DNA of 64,000 nucleotides from Schaalia sp. JY-X169 (GTDB taxonomy: Bacteria; Actinomycetota; Actinomycetes; Actinomycetales; Actinomycetaceae): the NCBI RefSeq assembly GCF_014069575.1, contig NZ_CP059675.1:992001-1056000 (forward strand), read 5' to 3'. The notes under the pieces were generated by a model that was not told the origin of the DNA, did not search any database, and worked only from the letters and a program-made list of their open reading frames with translations. Made by a program: the position numbers and the translations under genes. Below are positions 41,614-50,474 of this stretch, in pieces. Within the stretch, counting starts at the first letter, position 1. Every line of letters starts with the position of its first letter.

Positions 41614-44600
41614 ATGACCAGCATGTACGCCGCGGGATTCACCAACGTGAACATTGTTGATGGAGTGCCCGCTGCCGCCTCGTACAGCTACAGCGGACTT
41701 AACGGCTCGCTGGACCACGTGCTGATCTCAAACTCCGCATCTGATCGAGTTACGGGCCACGCAATCTGGAACATCAACGCTCCGGAGCAGATTGGTCTGC
41801 ACTACTCACGCTACAATTACACGGGCGGCGAGTTCGTTCAGAAGAACATTGGTAAGCCAGTTCGGGCTTCCGACCATGACCCGGCAGTTGTGGGTTTGAA
41901 GGCCGGAAAAGATGTAGTCGCAACAGATGAGGTCACACTTCTCAACATCAACGACTTCCACGGTCGCATTGATGGGAAGCTAAGTGACGACAAGAATGCG
42001 ATCACGGCAAGTTCGACGATCAACTTCGCCTACACGATCGACTCGCTACGGAACCAGGCACCTTACGAGAACTCCTTGTTCCTCTCAGCCGGTGACAACG
42101 TTGGGGCATCGCTGTTTGCTTCGGCACTAGCCAAGGACCAGCCGACAATCGACTTGCTGAATGCCCTGGGCATGGAAGCATCGGCCGTGGGCAACCATGA
42201 ATTTGATGCCGGTTGGGCTGATCTTCGTGATCGCCTCGCCAAAGAGTTCAATGGTGTGTTGCTGGGTGCGAATGTGTACAAGGAAGGGACCACTACTCCG
42301 GTCCTGCCTGAGTACGCAACATTCTATGCAGGTGGCCAGAGGATCGCAGTTATCGGAGTGGTGACTGAAGATACTCCCACGCTGGTAAACCCGGATAACG
42401 TAGCTGGCCTGACATTTGGTGATCCGGTCGACGCGGTAAACCGTGTCGCTGAGCGTCTCGAGTCCCTCCCGGCCTCGTACCGCCCGGACATCATCATTGC
42501 TGAGTACCACGAAGGTGCTGCTGCAGTGAGCGCGGACACCACGCTTCAGGAGAAGATCGAAGAGGGCGGAATCTTTGCTCGCATCGTTACTGAGACCTCA
42601 GCTGCAGTGGACGTGATCTTCAACGGTCACACCCACCGGGTGTACACATGGAATGGTCCGGTTCCCGGCGTTGATGGCGCTACTCGCCCCATCGTTTCGA
42701 CGGGTCAGTACGGTACCAACGTCGGTAAGGTTGTCCTCTCCGTTGGTCGTGATTCTGGCGTCCTCGAGGACTACTCGATGGAGATCGTCAATGTCGCTGG
42801 CTTCGCCGCTGGCAAGAGCATTGAAGACATGGTCGATGGTAACCAAACCATGGAGGAAATCTACGGAATCACCCTGGAAGCATTGCAGGTTGCAGACGCG
42901 GAAGGTGCTGTTCCGGTCGGTAAGATCACGCAGACCCTTTCCCGTGACTACACCTTGGGTGAGTACGTTGACGGCAAGTGGCAGAAGGGCACAACCGGGG
43001 CGGCAAACAACCGTGACGGCGAATCCCCGATGGGCACTCTGGTCGGCAACATGCTCCGTGATGGACAGATGGCTACTCTCCCGGTTGCACCTGACTTTGG
43101 TGTGACGAACCCGGGTGGCCTGCGGACAGACTTCGAGTACGGAGCAGATGGAACCATCACGGTCGCCGGTGCCCGCGCAGTCCTGCCGTTCAACAACAAC
43201 CTCTCAGTTGCCCAGATGACTGGGGAACAGATTGTGAAGATGTTGGAACAGCAGTGGCAGCGTGATGCAACTGGTGCAGTTCCTTCACGTTCCTACCTGC
43301 AGTTGGGTCTGTCGGACAATATCTCGTACACCTACCACGAGTACACTGATCCAGCTCACCCCGACTTCAAGCTCGGCGTAATTGATTCGGTCACGCTTGA
43401 CGGGAAGGCTCTTGAAATGGACCAGACGTACAACGTCGGTACATTCGAGTTCCTGGCTGCTGGTGGAGACAACTTCTTCGCATTCAGGGATGCAACCGTT
43501 ATCGACACAGGTCTTGTTGACTGGGAGTCGTGGCTGGAGTACCTATCGGTCGCGTCTGGCGCGACAGCTGGCGCCGACGAAACAATCGTGTTTGAGACCC
43601 CGATTGCCCCAGACTTCTCACGTCGGGGTGTTGCGGTTGAAGGCATGCCAGAAGAAGGTTTGGTAGCGGGTCAGGAAGTTACCCTGACATTCCGTGACAT
43701 CAATGTTCAGGCTGTGGGAGCTCCGAAGAACACTGAGTTGAAGGTGTCTCTTGCAGGAACTGAGATTGGAACGTTCGCCATCAACGAGTCCAAACTTGAG
43801 GACGGCAACTGGACTGATTCGGCAACCGTGAAATTCACTGTTCCGGCGGGCTTTGGCGGCGAAGGCAACCTTGTTGCTACTGCTACTCCGACGGGCACAG
43901 AGGTTATTGTGCCTGCGCGTTCAGGCAGCAGCCCGGAGCCAGTTGAGCCCAACGTTCGTCGCGTCGCTGGTGACAACCGCTATTCGACCAACCTGGCAGT
44001 CATCAACGCCCTCGACCACGAAAAGGGTGGAGTGGTGTTCGTTGCGTCAGGTACCGGCTTCGCGGATGCACTGTCTGTATCACCCGCGGTAACGGTGAAC
44101 GATGGTTCTTTGTTCCTCACTGCAAAGGGTGCCCTTCCTGCACAGAGCCTGGCAAAGATCAAGAGTCTTGCGCCAAGCAAGGTGTACGTGATCGGTGGTA
44201 GCGGTGTTGTTTCGTCGAACGTGGTGGCACAGTTGCGCAATGCAACCGGTGTGTTCCCGCTGCGAATCGGTGGAGAGGACCGCTACGAGACTAGCGCGAA
44301 GGTCTTCCAGACCTTCTTCAGTGGCCGAGATGTTGATCGGGCGTTCATTGCGACCGGTCTGTCATACCCGGATGGTCTGTCTGCTTCGGCAGCTGCGGGT
44401 GCGTTCGACGCTCCGGTGCTGCTGGTCAACGGTAGTTCGGGTTCGAACCTCATGTCGGAGTCCACAGCGCTTCTGAAGCGCCTCGGAACCGATAATGTTG
44501 TGATCGCGGGCGGTGTGGGTGCAGTCAACGCAAAGATCGAGTCGAACTTGAAGAAGGACTTCTCGACCGTCACCCGTGTGTCAGGTGCGGATAGGTATGC

Positions 44601-44883
44601 AACCAACATTGCTGTGAACAACTATGTGAGCGCAAATGTTGGGGACACTGCAATGACCGGTGTTTGGGTAGCAACGGGTACAGACTTCCCGGATGCTCTG
44701 TCTGCTGCTCCTGCTGCAGGTGACCCGACACAGCGTCTGGTTCTGAGCAATGGGAAGTGCATTCCGAAGCCAGTGGTCTCTGAGTGGATCACCGGTGCGG
44801 ATTCACAGGTTGAGATGACCACTCTCGTTGGTGGCGTCGGCGTACTACCTAACGCTCTCATGAAGCTGCCGGAGTGCAAGTAG
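41614..44883 (+). CDS. 5'-nucleotidase with cell-wall-binding repeats (3' half)
   Basis: 1089 residues in the same frame as the preceding part, from an ATG 3 bases after the amber stop. The first ~90 residues complete the nuclease domain. From about 105 comes a metallophosphatase (LLNINDFHGRID, LSAGDNVGAS, VGNHEFDAGW, FNGHTHRVY) and its 5'-nucleotidase substrate domain (NPGGLRTDF, NLSVAQMTGEQI). Three cell-wall-binding repeats type 2 follow from about 773 (RVAGDNRYSTN, RIGGEDRYETS, RVSGADRYATN). Together the parts describe a wall-anchored enzyme that degrades extracellular DNA and nucleotides. On its own this half has no signal peptide. Confidence 0.8.
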   Translation: MTSMYAAGFTNVNIVDGVPAAASYSYSGLNGSLDHVLISNSASDRVTGHAIWNINAPEQIGLHYSRYNYTGGEFVQKNIGKPVRASDHDPAVVGLKAGKDVVATDEVTLLNINDFHGRIDGKLSDDKNAITASSTINFAYTIDSLRNQAPYENSLFLSAGDNVGASLFASALAKDQPTIDLLNALGMEASAVGNHEFDAGWADLRDRLAKEFNGVLLGANVYKEGTTTPVLPEYATFYAGGQRIAVIGVVTEDTPTLVNPDNVAGLTFGDPVDAVNRVAERLESLPASYRPDIIIAEYHEGAAAVSADTTLQEKIEEGGIFARIVTETSAAVDVIFNGHTHRVYTWNGPVPGVDGATRPIVSTGQYGTNVGKVVLSVGRDSGVLEDYSMEIVNVAGFAAGKSIEDMVDGNQTMEEIYGITLEALQVADAEGAVPVGKITQTLSRDYTLGEYVDGKWQKGTTGAANNRDGESPMGTLVGNMLRDGQMATLPVAPDFGVTNPGGLRTDFEYGADGTITVAGARAVLPFNNNLSVAQMTGEQIVKMLEQQWQRDATGAVPSRSYLQLGLSDNISYTYHEYTDPAHPDFKLGVIDSVTLDGKALEMDQTYNVGTFEFLAAGGDNFFAFRDATVIDTGLVDWESWLEYLSVASGATAGADETIVFETPIAPDFSRRGVAVEGMPEEGLVAGQEVTLTFRDINVQAVGAPKNTELKVSLAGTEIGTFAINESKLEDGNWTDSATVKFTVPAGFGGEGNLVATATPTGTEVIVPARSGSSPEPVEPNVRRVAGDNRYSTNLAVINALDHEKGGVVFVASGTGFADALSVSPAVTVNDGSLFLTAKGALPAQSLAKIKSLAPSKVYVIGGSGVVSSNVVAQLRNATGVFPLRIGGEDRYETSAKVFQTFFSGRDVDRAFIATGLSYPDGLSASAAAGAFDAPVLLVNGSSGSNLMSESTALLKRLGTDNVVIAGGVGAVNAKIESNLKKDFSTVTRVSGADRYATNIAVNNYVSANVGDTAMTGVWVATGTDFPDALSAAPAAGDPTQRLVLSNGKCIPKPVVSEWITGADSQVEMTTLVGGVGVLPNALMKLPECK

Positions 44884-44886
44884 GAG

Positions 44887-44905
44887 CCTTTGGAACATCC
44901 AAAGG
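44887..44905 (+). terminator. hairpin after the nucleotidase gene
   Basis: Perfect stem CCTTTGG-AACAT-CCAAAGG, 4 bases after the stop codon. No T-run follows. A larger GC-rich stem at 45017-45050 may back it up. Confidence 0.5.
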
Positions 44906-45165
44906 TAGGAGGTTGGTGGCTGCTAACTGCTCAGGGTGAGGCTCAGATAATGAGCACCACCAGTGGGTGGGAATCGGCAAGAGGCGAGAGGTAGTCACGA
45001 ACCAATAGTCGGTGAGCCGGCGGTCAGACTCGGAAGGGTCGGGCCGCCGGTCGCTGTTTAAGGGACCAATGCGCGCACGCCTGGGATACCGGCCATTATT
45101 GGGGGGATGCGGCCATTATTGGTGTCTAAACTTCAGGGTTTCGCGTTCGCCGCGGGGGCGCCGTA

Positions 45166-45185
45166 CCTAACTACACTGATGTGGC
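45166..45185 (+). repeat. single arm of family A
   Basis: CCTAACTACACTGATGTGGC matches the left arm at 19207-19226 with two differences. No inverse partner is found nearby, so this is a solo arm. Confidence 0.6.
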
Positions 45186-45304
45186 AGGTTTTCACCGCGC
45201 CCCCAACAGCCTCCCAAACCAAGGGCGCCTCTCCGCAGAAGAGACTGTGGGTATCCTTCTCGCCTCTACGACAGCGAACCGTTGCCGTCACTACCCGCCT
45301 CAAA

Positions 45305-45378
45305 CCGCGAGATCGAATAGTATCGACACATTACACTGTTATTGGACCCGAAACTGTCGATAATATTCGATCTCGCGG
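45305..45378. repeat. palindromic element, family D copy 2
   Basis: 24-base arms at 45305-45328 and 45355-45378 pair at 23 of 24 positions (starting CCGCGAGATCGAATA). The 26-base loop contains CATTACACTGTTATTGG. Arm and loop lengths equal those of the copy at 33276-33349, which lies in reverse orientation. Confidence 0.85.
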
Positions 45379-45604
45379 AGGCGTGGGTGCCGCGGGGGTG
45401 GGCGTGAGTGCCGCCGATGTGGGTGGGGCACCCCCGACGTGGGTGGGGCACCCCAAGTACAAGGCGCCCCGGGGTTCCCGAACTGGCTCCTCGACCATCT
45501 CCGCTGCATCGCCCCAGGGATTTCGAAACCTGCAAAACAACATCCACCAAAGCCTCCTCCGCACCGGAGGATTCAAACACCACCTACAGCCCTCTTATGA
45601 AGAG

Positions 45605-45688
45605 CAACCTAAGGTTGCCGGTATCACCTAAGGTTGCCTGCGTCCTTGCGAATTGCAGGCAACCTTAGGCGACTGCGGCAACCTTAGG
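45605..45688. repeat. nested palindrome, family E copy 1
   Basis: Inner arms CCTAAGGTTGCCTGC (45627-45641) and its exact inverse (45655-45669) enclose a 13-base loop ending CGAATT. Outer arms CCTAAGGTTGCC (45608-45619) and GGCAACCTTAGG (45677-45688) are also exact. The inner loop TTGCGAATTG resembles TTGGGCGAATTG at 63032-63043. Confidence 0.8.
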
Positions 45689-45825
45689 CGCGCACGCTGT
45701 CCCCGCAGACCATGACCCACAAGCCCAATGGGTGAGCGTGACGTGTTGCGTACCAGGGTGTGCTTACTCTGCTGGAGGCCACGGGTAGACTGGTCGCAGT
45801 ATTTCTGCAGAGTGAAAGAGGCAAC

Positions 45826-48564
45826 GTGGCGTACGAAAATCGGTCAAATGACCAAGGCCGCCCACGCGGTGACAGGCGGGACAACAACGCTGGCCGCGGC
45901 GGACAAGGTGGAAGCCGGGCGCCGCGTTCCAATGATCGGGATCGGAATCAGCGTGATGATCGCCGGGACAATCGTTCCTATGGTGATCGGGATCGGAACC
46001 AGCGTGATGATCGCCGGGACAATCGTTCCTATGGTGATCGGGATCGTGATCGAAATCAGCGTGATGATCGTCGGGATAACCGTGGGCAGCGTGATGATCG
46101 TCGGGATAACCGTGGGCAGCGTGACGACCGCCGGGACAATCGTTCCTATGGTGACCGGGATCGTGATCGAAATCAGCGGGATGATCGCCGGGATAACCGT
46201 GGGCAGCGGGATGATCGTCGGGATAACCGTTCGTATGGTGATCGTGATCGGAATCAGCGTGATGATCGCCGGGATAACCGTGGGCAGCGTGATGATCGTC
46301 GGGATAACCGTTCGTATGGTGATCGTGATCGGAACCAGCGTGATGATCGCCGGGACAATCGTGGGCAGCGTGATGATCGCCGGGATAACCGTTCGTATGG
46401 TGATCGTGATCGGGACCGCAACCAGCGGGACAACCGTGGTCGTCGGGATGATCGCCGGGATGACCGTCGCGATAATCGAAAGGGCGATAGTCGGGATAGG
46501 CGCGACGAGCAGCCACGGTTTGCCGGGCAGCGCTCAGATGGGCGTAACCAAGATCGCCGCGATGACAGATTTGGCAGCAAGAAGCCGAAGTCACACCAGG
46601 CTGAATACCGTTCAGCAGACCCTAACGAGCCCGTAATTCCCGCAGGTGTCGTTGCAGATGAGATCGGGGAAGAAGTTCTCAATGCGCTGGACACCCTTGC
46701 CGGCGCCAACAAGGAAATTGTGGCTCGCCACCTGGTGATGGCTGGCCAGCTGCTGGATGTCGATGCCGACAAGGCATATGAACACGCACAGGCCGCAGTG
46801 AAGCGCGCGGGTCGAGTCGATGTGGTTCGCGAAGCGGCTGCACTGACCGCTTACGCCACCGGGCGCTACGAAGAAGCTCTTCGTGAGGTGCGCGCAGTCC
46901 GACGGATGCGGGGCGACGAGTCCCTCCGCGCCATTGAGGCAGATAGTGAGCGCGGGCTGGGACGCCCAGAGAAAGCCCTTGAAGTCATTGAGGCTGCGGA
47001 CACCTCCAAGATGCCTCTTGACGAGCAGGTTGAAGTTATCTTGGTTGCAGCAGGAGCTCGTCAAGACCTAGGTCAGACCGAACTGAGTCTGGTCCTGGTT
47101 GAAGATGCACTTCGCGCCATTCCCGCCGAAGGCGTTGATGAGCAGCGCGCTCGGCTCATGAGCATGCAAGCTGACCTGTTGCGCGTCCTCGGACGTGAAG
47201 AAGAAGCCGTCGCAGTTGAAGAGGCTATGCCGGTTGAGGAAGAGGTCATGGAGATCACCGACCTTGGTGAACTTCTTGATGCGGACGTTGACCACACGCG
47301 AACCCCACTTCGAGGTAGTACGCAGGCACTGTCTGAGATCTACGACGCCCTGGTGCTCGACTTGGACGGTGTTTGCTTCGAGGGAGCGAATCCAATCGAC
47401 CACGCCTCCGAAGTTCTCAACGAAGTCGCAGACGATGGCGTGAGCCTGTCCTACGCGACAAACAATGCCTCGCGATCGGCCCAAGAGGTTGTTGAGAAGT
47501 TGGCTGGATTCGGTATTCCCGCAGAGGCTCAGCACATCATGACCTCGGCTATGGACTGTGTCTACCTCATCAAAGAGCAGCTTGAGCCAGGCTCTACCGT
47601 CCTCGTCGTTGGATCACAGCCACTTGAAGATCTGGTGAAAGAGGCAGGGTTTGTTGCCGTTCGTGATGCTAAGGGTGAAGTTGACGCCGTGGTGCAGGGT
47701 TACGCCGCCAATGTGGGGTGGGCGGAGCTTTCTGAAGCGGCCTACGCCATCAATAATGGGGCACGCTTCTACGCGACCAACCTGGACACCACGCTCCCAA
47801 CCGAGCGTGGCATGGCGCTTGGCAACGGTTCACTTGTAGCCGCAGTCTCTAGGGCCACGAACCGCCGCGCTGAGGCAACGGGCAAGCCCCATCCTGAAAT
47901 CATGGTTCGCGCTGCAGCAACTGTCAAAGCTGAGAATCCGCTTAGCGTTGGTGACCGCTTGGAAACGGATACCGCAGCTGCGTTCGCGGCTCGCATGCCT
48001 TCCCTGCATGTCCTCACAGGCGTCAGTAGTGCAGCAGACGTTGTACGCGCCAAGCGTGGTGAACGTCCCGCTTACCTAGCGCTTGACCTGCGTGGTCTTC
48101 AGGAGACGCATCCGCAACCCAAACACCACAGGGATGGAACGTGGACTGCAGGTGTCTCCCAGCCTGTGTCATTTACCCGCTGGGGATACATGGTTGTCGA
48201 CGGTATTGAACTTCGTTCTGATGGTGATCCTGTCACCATCAACCTTGATACCTACCGCGCGGCAGCAGCTGCCGGATGGGAAGCCACGGATGCCGACCAC
48301 AAGGTGCGCATTCCAGAACTGATCGTTGTGGACAACGCCGATCTTGCCGGAATCATCACCGAACCCAACTTCAAGGAGCCTGAGCCGGAAGAAGAAACGT
48401 CCGGTGAAGATGCAGTACTTGAGGAAGCCATCGCTGAAGAGGTCGCAGCCGAGGACGCGTTGGTTGAAGAGGCCGAGGTCGTTGAAGAGGCCGAGGCGAT
48501 TACTGACGAGGCCGCGGAAGCCGCCAAAGACACTGTCGAGGACGGCGACGGTAGCGATGACTGA
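45826..48564 (+). CDS. Arg/Asp-repeat protein fused to HAD-IIA phosphatase
   Basis: 912 residues from GTG 45826 (AAAGAGG upstream). Residues about 10-245 are low complexity, with repeats of RDDRRDN, GQ and SYGDRDRNQ. A helical repeat part follows (about 265-450: NKEIVARHLVMAGQLLDVDADKAYEHAQAAVKRAG...), resembling the TPR-like protein encoded beside this HAD gene in mycobacteria (Rv1691). The HAD-IIA domain begins near 510: ALVLDLDGVCFEGA, ATNNASRSAQEVVEKL, GKPHPEIM, VGDRLETDTAAA, with the catalytic Asp residues present. A very acidic tail ends the protein. The fusion and the Arg-rich region suggest RNA or ribosome contact (inference). First gene of the tlyA operon. Confidence 0.82.
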   Translation: MAYENRSNDQGRPRGDRRDNNAGRGGQGGSRAPRSNDRDRNQRDDRRDNRSYGDRDRNQRDDRRDNRSYGDRDRDRNQRDDRRDNRGQRDDRRDNRGQRDDRRDNRSYGDRDRDRNQRDDRRDNRGQRDDRRDNRSYGDRDRNQRDDRRDNRGQRDDRRDNRSYGDRDRNQRDDRRDNRGQRDDRRDNRSYGDRDRDRNQRDNRGRRDDRRDDRRDNRKGDSRDRRDEQPRFAGQRSDGRNQDRRDDRFGSKKPKSHQAEYRSADPNEPVIPAGVVADEIGEEVLNALDTLAGANKEIVARHLVMAGQLLDVDADKAYEHAQAAVKRAGRVDVVREAAALTAYATGRYEEALREVRAVRRMRGDESLRAIEADSERGLGRPEKALEVIEAADTSKMPLDEQVEVILVAAGARQDLGQTELSLVLVEDALRAIPAEGVDEQRARLMSMQADLLRVLGREEEAVAVEEAMPVEEEVMEITDLGELLDADVDHTRTPLRGSTQALSEIYDALVLDLDGVCFEGANPIDHASEVLNEVADDGVSLSYATNNASRSAQEVVEKLAGFGIPAEAQHIMTSAMDCVYLIKEQLEPGSTVLVVGSQPLEDLVKEAGFVAVRDAKGEVDAVVQGYAANVGWAELSEAAYAINNGARFYATNLDTTLPTERGMALGNGSLVAAVSRATNRRAEATGKPHPEIMVRAAATVKAENPLSVGDRLETDTAAAFAARMPSLHVLTGVSSAADVVRAKRGERPAYLALDLRGLQETHPQPKHHRDGTWTAGVSQPVSFTRWGYMVVDGIELRSDGDPVTINLDTYRAAAAAGWEATDADHKVRIPELIVVDNADLAGIITEPNFKEPEPEEETSGEDAVLEEAIAEEVAAEDALVEEAEVVEEAEAITDEAAEAAKDTVEDGDGSDD
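45930..46450 (+). repeat. coding repeats for RDDRRDN / SYGDRDRNQ units
   Basis: Tandem units of about 30-60 bases (for example GTGATGATCGCCGGGACAAT and GGTGATCGTGATCGG) encode the Arg/Asp region of the HAD fusion protein. At least nine RDDRRDNR units are present. Such tracts can change length by slippage. Confidence 0.8.
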
Positions 48565-48724
48565 AAACAGCCTCGCTGAAGCGCTGGAGAATCCGCTGCC
48601 TGTCGAAGCGCTTCGTGCGCCTGAAGGCACGGATGTTCTACAGCGCCTCAACAGTGAGCTGGGAGGTCTGCGCGCCCTTGAGAAAGAGCTGCGTGAAGAA
48701 CTCGCGTCGCTGAAGGTGCAATGA
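48557..48724 (+). CDS. small protein between HAD and TlyA (Rv1693-like)
   Basis: 55 residues: MTENSLAEALENPLPVEALRAPEGTDVLQRLNSELGGLRALEKELREELASLKVQ. Its ATG overlaps the end of the HAD gene by 8 bases and its stop overlaps the tlyA start as ATGA. A gene of this size sits at the same place in M. tuberculosis (Rv1693), so it is likely real. Probably a short helical or coiled-coil protein; role unknown. Confidence 0.75.
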   Translation: MTENSLAEALENPLPVEALRAPEGTDVLQRLNSELGGLRALEKELREELASLKVQ

Positions 48725-49584
48725 CCAGACGCCGGCTAGATGCAGAACTGGTGCGCCGCCACCTCGCAGAGTCGAGGACGGTTGCGCAGCAGTTGATTGC
48801 GTCTGGCCGCGTCACAGTCGCCGGGATGACCGCAACCAAACCGGCCACACAAGTTGAGGACTCCGTTGCACTCGAAGTAGTTGCTGCCCCCGAACAGGAT
48901 TGGGTTTCCAGGGGGGCGCACAAACTACTGGGTGCCCTCGACGCATTTGAGGGAATACTGCCGCCACTTGACGGGCAACGCTGTTTGGATGCTGGAGCAT
49001 CCACCGGCGGTTTCACCGAAGTGCTGCTGAGCCGGGGCGTGCAGTCCGTGGTTGCAGTCGACGTGGGTTACGGACAACTAGCGTGGAAACTGCGTGAAGA
49101 CCCCCGGGTGGAAGTCTTCGAGCGCACAAATATTCGCCACCTCACCCCCGAACAGGTGCTGTCCGAAAGCGGCGCTGCCCCCACGCTGGTGGTTTCAGAC
49201 CTGTCGTTCATTTCCCTGACCAAAGTGATCGACAACCTGGCCCGATGCGCCCCCGATGCGCTGCAGGTCCTCATGGTGAAACCCCAGTTCGAGGTCGGCA
49301 AAGGCCGCGTTGGTCCCGGGGGAGTGGTCCGTGACCCAGAACTGCGCATCGAGGCAGTCACCCAGGTCGCAGAGTTTGCCGAGGGCGTTGGCCTTCACGT
49401 GGTGGGGGTAGCGCCATCGCCACTGCCAGGTCCCGCCGGTAACGTGGAGTACTTTCTGGCATTAGCCCCCGATACGGTAGTCAAAGACGGGGCGCTGACG
49501 CCAATAAACGGTAGTGACCTTGCAGAAGCGATCCGCGCGGCCGTGGAAAATGGCCCCCAAGAAGGGATTGAGTCGACACAATGA
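48721..49584 (+). CDS. tlyA: TlyA rRNA 2'-O-methyltransferase
   Basis: 287 residues. The N-terminal S4 RNA-binding domain (RRRLDAELVRRHLAESRTVAQQLIASGRVTVAG) is followed by an FtsJ-like methyltransferase: RCLDAGASTGGFTEVLLSRG (residues about 85-104) binds S-adenosylmethionine, then VVSDLSFISLTKV, and VKPQFEVGKGRVGPGGVVRD. TlyA 2'-O-methylates 16S and 23S rRNA in mycobacteria and makes ribosomes sensitive to capreomycin. It overlaps both neighbours by 4 bases. Confidence 0.93.
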   Translation: MTRRRLDAELVRRHLAESRTVAQQLIASGRVTVAGMTATKPATQVEDSVALEVVAAPEQDWVSRGAHKLLGALDAFEGILPPLDGQRCLDAGASTGGFTEVLLSRGVQSVVAVDVGYGQLAWKLREDPRVEVFERTNIRHLTPEQVLSESGAAPTLVVSDLSFISLTKVIDNLARCAPDALQVLMVKPQFEVGKGRVGPGGVVRDPELRIEAVTQVAEFAEGVGLHVVGVAPSPLPGPAGNVEYFLALAPDTVVKDGALTPINGSDLAEAIRAAVENGPQEGIESTQ

Positions 49585-50474
49585 GGATCCTTGTAGTTCG
49601 CCATATGCACCGCGACGATGTCCGCAAGGCCGCGAAGCGGTTGCATCGTCACGCCGAAGAACTAGACATCGAACTAATCGATGCTGCCGACATCATGGAT
49701 GGTGACGCCAACTTTGACGCCCTCGTCCTTGAGGAAAAGCCAGACCTCATCCTGACGCTTGGTGGGGATGGGACGCTACTGAAAGCCGCTGAGATTGCTT
49801 ACCGGGAGGACGTGCCCCTGCTGGGCATCAACTTTGGGCACATGGGTTTCCTCACTGAAACTACTGCTGATTCAATCGGGTTCGTTTTGCGGCAGATTGC
49901 CGCTGGTGACTACGGAATTGATCCCCGCATGACTTTGGAAGTGCGGATAGTCAGCCCCGACGGAACCGTCCGCGATGACTGGGCGCTCAACGACGCCGTC
50001 GTTCTACATTCTGACAACGCCCACCCAGCAGAGTTCGCGTTCGTGGTCGACGGACAGGTTGTTTCCACCTACGCTGCGGACGGCATCATTTTGGCGACGC
50101 CAACGGGTTCGACAGCTTACGCGTTCTCTTCCGGTGGTCCCGTGGTTTGGCCGGAAACGCAGGCAATCGTCATGGCTCCGCTCGCTGCTCACGGGTTGTT
50201 TACGAGGCCGCTGGTTGTCGCCCCCACCTCACACTTGGAGGTGGGCGTCCTCGAATCCAACCGCGTTGCCCCAACCGTGTGGTTGGACGGGCGTCGCGAA
50301 GTGGTCGCCCCGCCAGGGTCACGTATTGAAGTCACCGCGGGATCACAGCCCATCAAGCTGGTGCGCCTCGACAACACGCCTTTCGCCGCACGCCTCGTCA
50401 GCAAGTTCAACCTACCGGTGGTCGGCTGGCGTGCCGAGGGCGTGGCGACAACGGAACATCTCAATGCTGACTGA
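49581..50474 (+). CDS. nadK: NAD kinase
   Basis: 297 residues. LTLGGDGTLLKAAE carries the GGDGT motif (residues about 58-64). The other conserved segments are present: LGINFGHMGFLTE, NDAVVLHSDN, YAADGIILATPTGSTAYAFSSGGPVVWP. It phosphorylates NAD to NADP with ATP or polyphosphate. ATG 49581 overlaps the tlyA stop; the end overlaps recN by 11 bases. Order and coupling are as in M. tuberculosis. Confidence 0.94.
   Translation: MRILVVRHMHRDDVRKAAKRLHRHAEELDIELIDAADIMDGDANFDALVLEEKPDLILTLGGDGTLLKAAEIAYREDVPLLGINFGHMGFLTETTADSIGFVLRQIAAGDYGIDPRMTLEVRIVSPDGTVRDDWALNDAVVLHSDNAHPAEFAFVVDGQVVSTYAADGIILATPTGSTAYAFSSGGPVVWPETQAIVMAPLAAHGLFTRPLVVAPTSHLEVGVLESNRVAPTVWLDGRREVVAPPGSRIEVTAGSQPIKLVRLDNTPFAARLVSKFNLPVVGWRAEGVATTEHLNAD

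Larger units (their letters stand above)
44884..45825. other. long intergenic region with several palindromes
   Basis: No credible gene in 0.9 kb. It contains a hairpin CCTTTGG/CCAAAGG (44887-44905), a GC-rich stem CCGGCGG/CCGCCGG (45017-45050), a GCGGCCATTATTGG direct repeat near 45090-45116, one family A arm (45166-45185), family D copy 2 (45305-45378), short GTGGGTGGGGCACCCC repeats (about 45420-45455) and a family E element (45605-45688). A 174-residue open frame at 45107-45631 runs through these repeats and is not a gene. Confidence 0.6.

Noticed and set aside
45107-45631. 174-residue open frame
   Set aside because: It runs through a family A arm, a family D palindrome and a family E element, has odd composition and no ribosome site.
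45864-46594. 276-residue His/Asp-rich open frame on the minus strand
   Set aside because: It is the antisense translation of the Arg/Asp coding repeats.
49975-50463. Long N-terminal extension of RecN
   Set aside because: It is the shadow frame of nadK; RecN begins with the conserved MLTDLRVSGLALLED at 50464.
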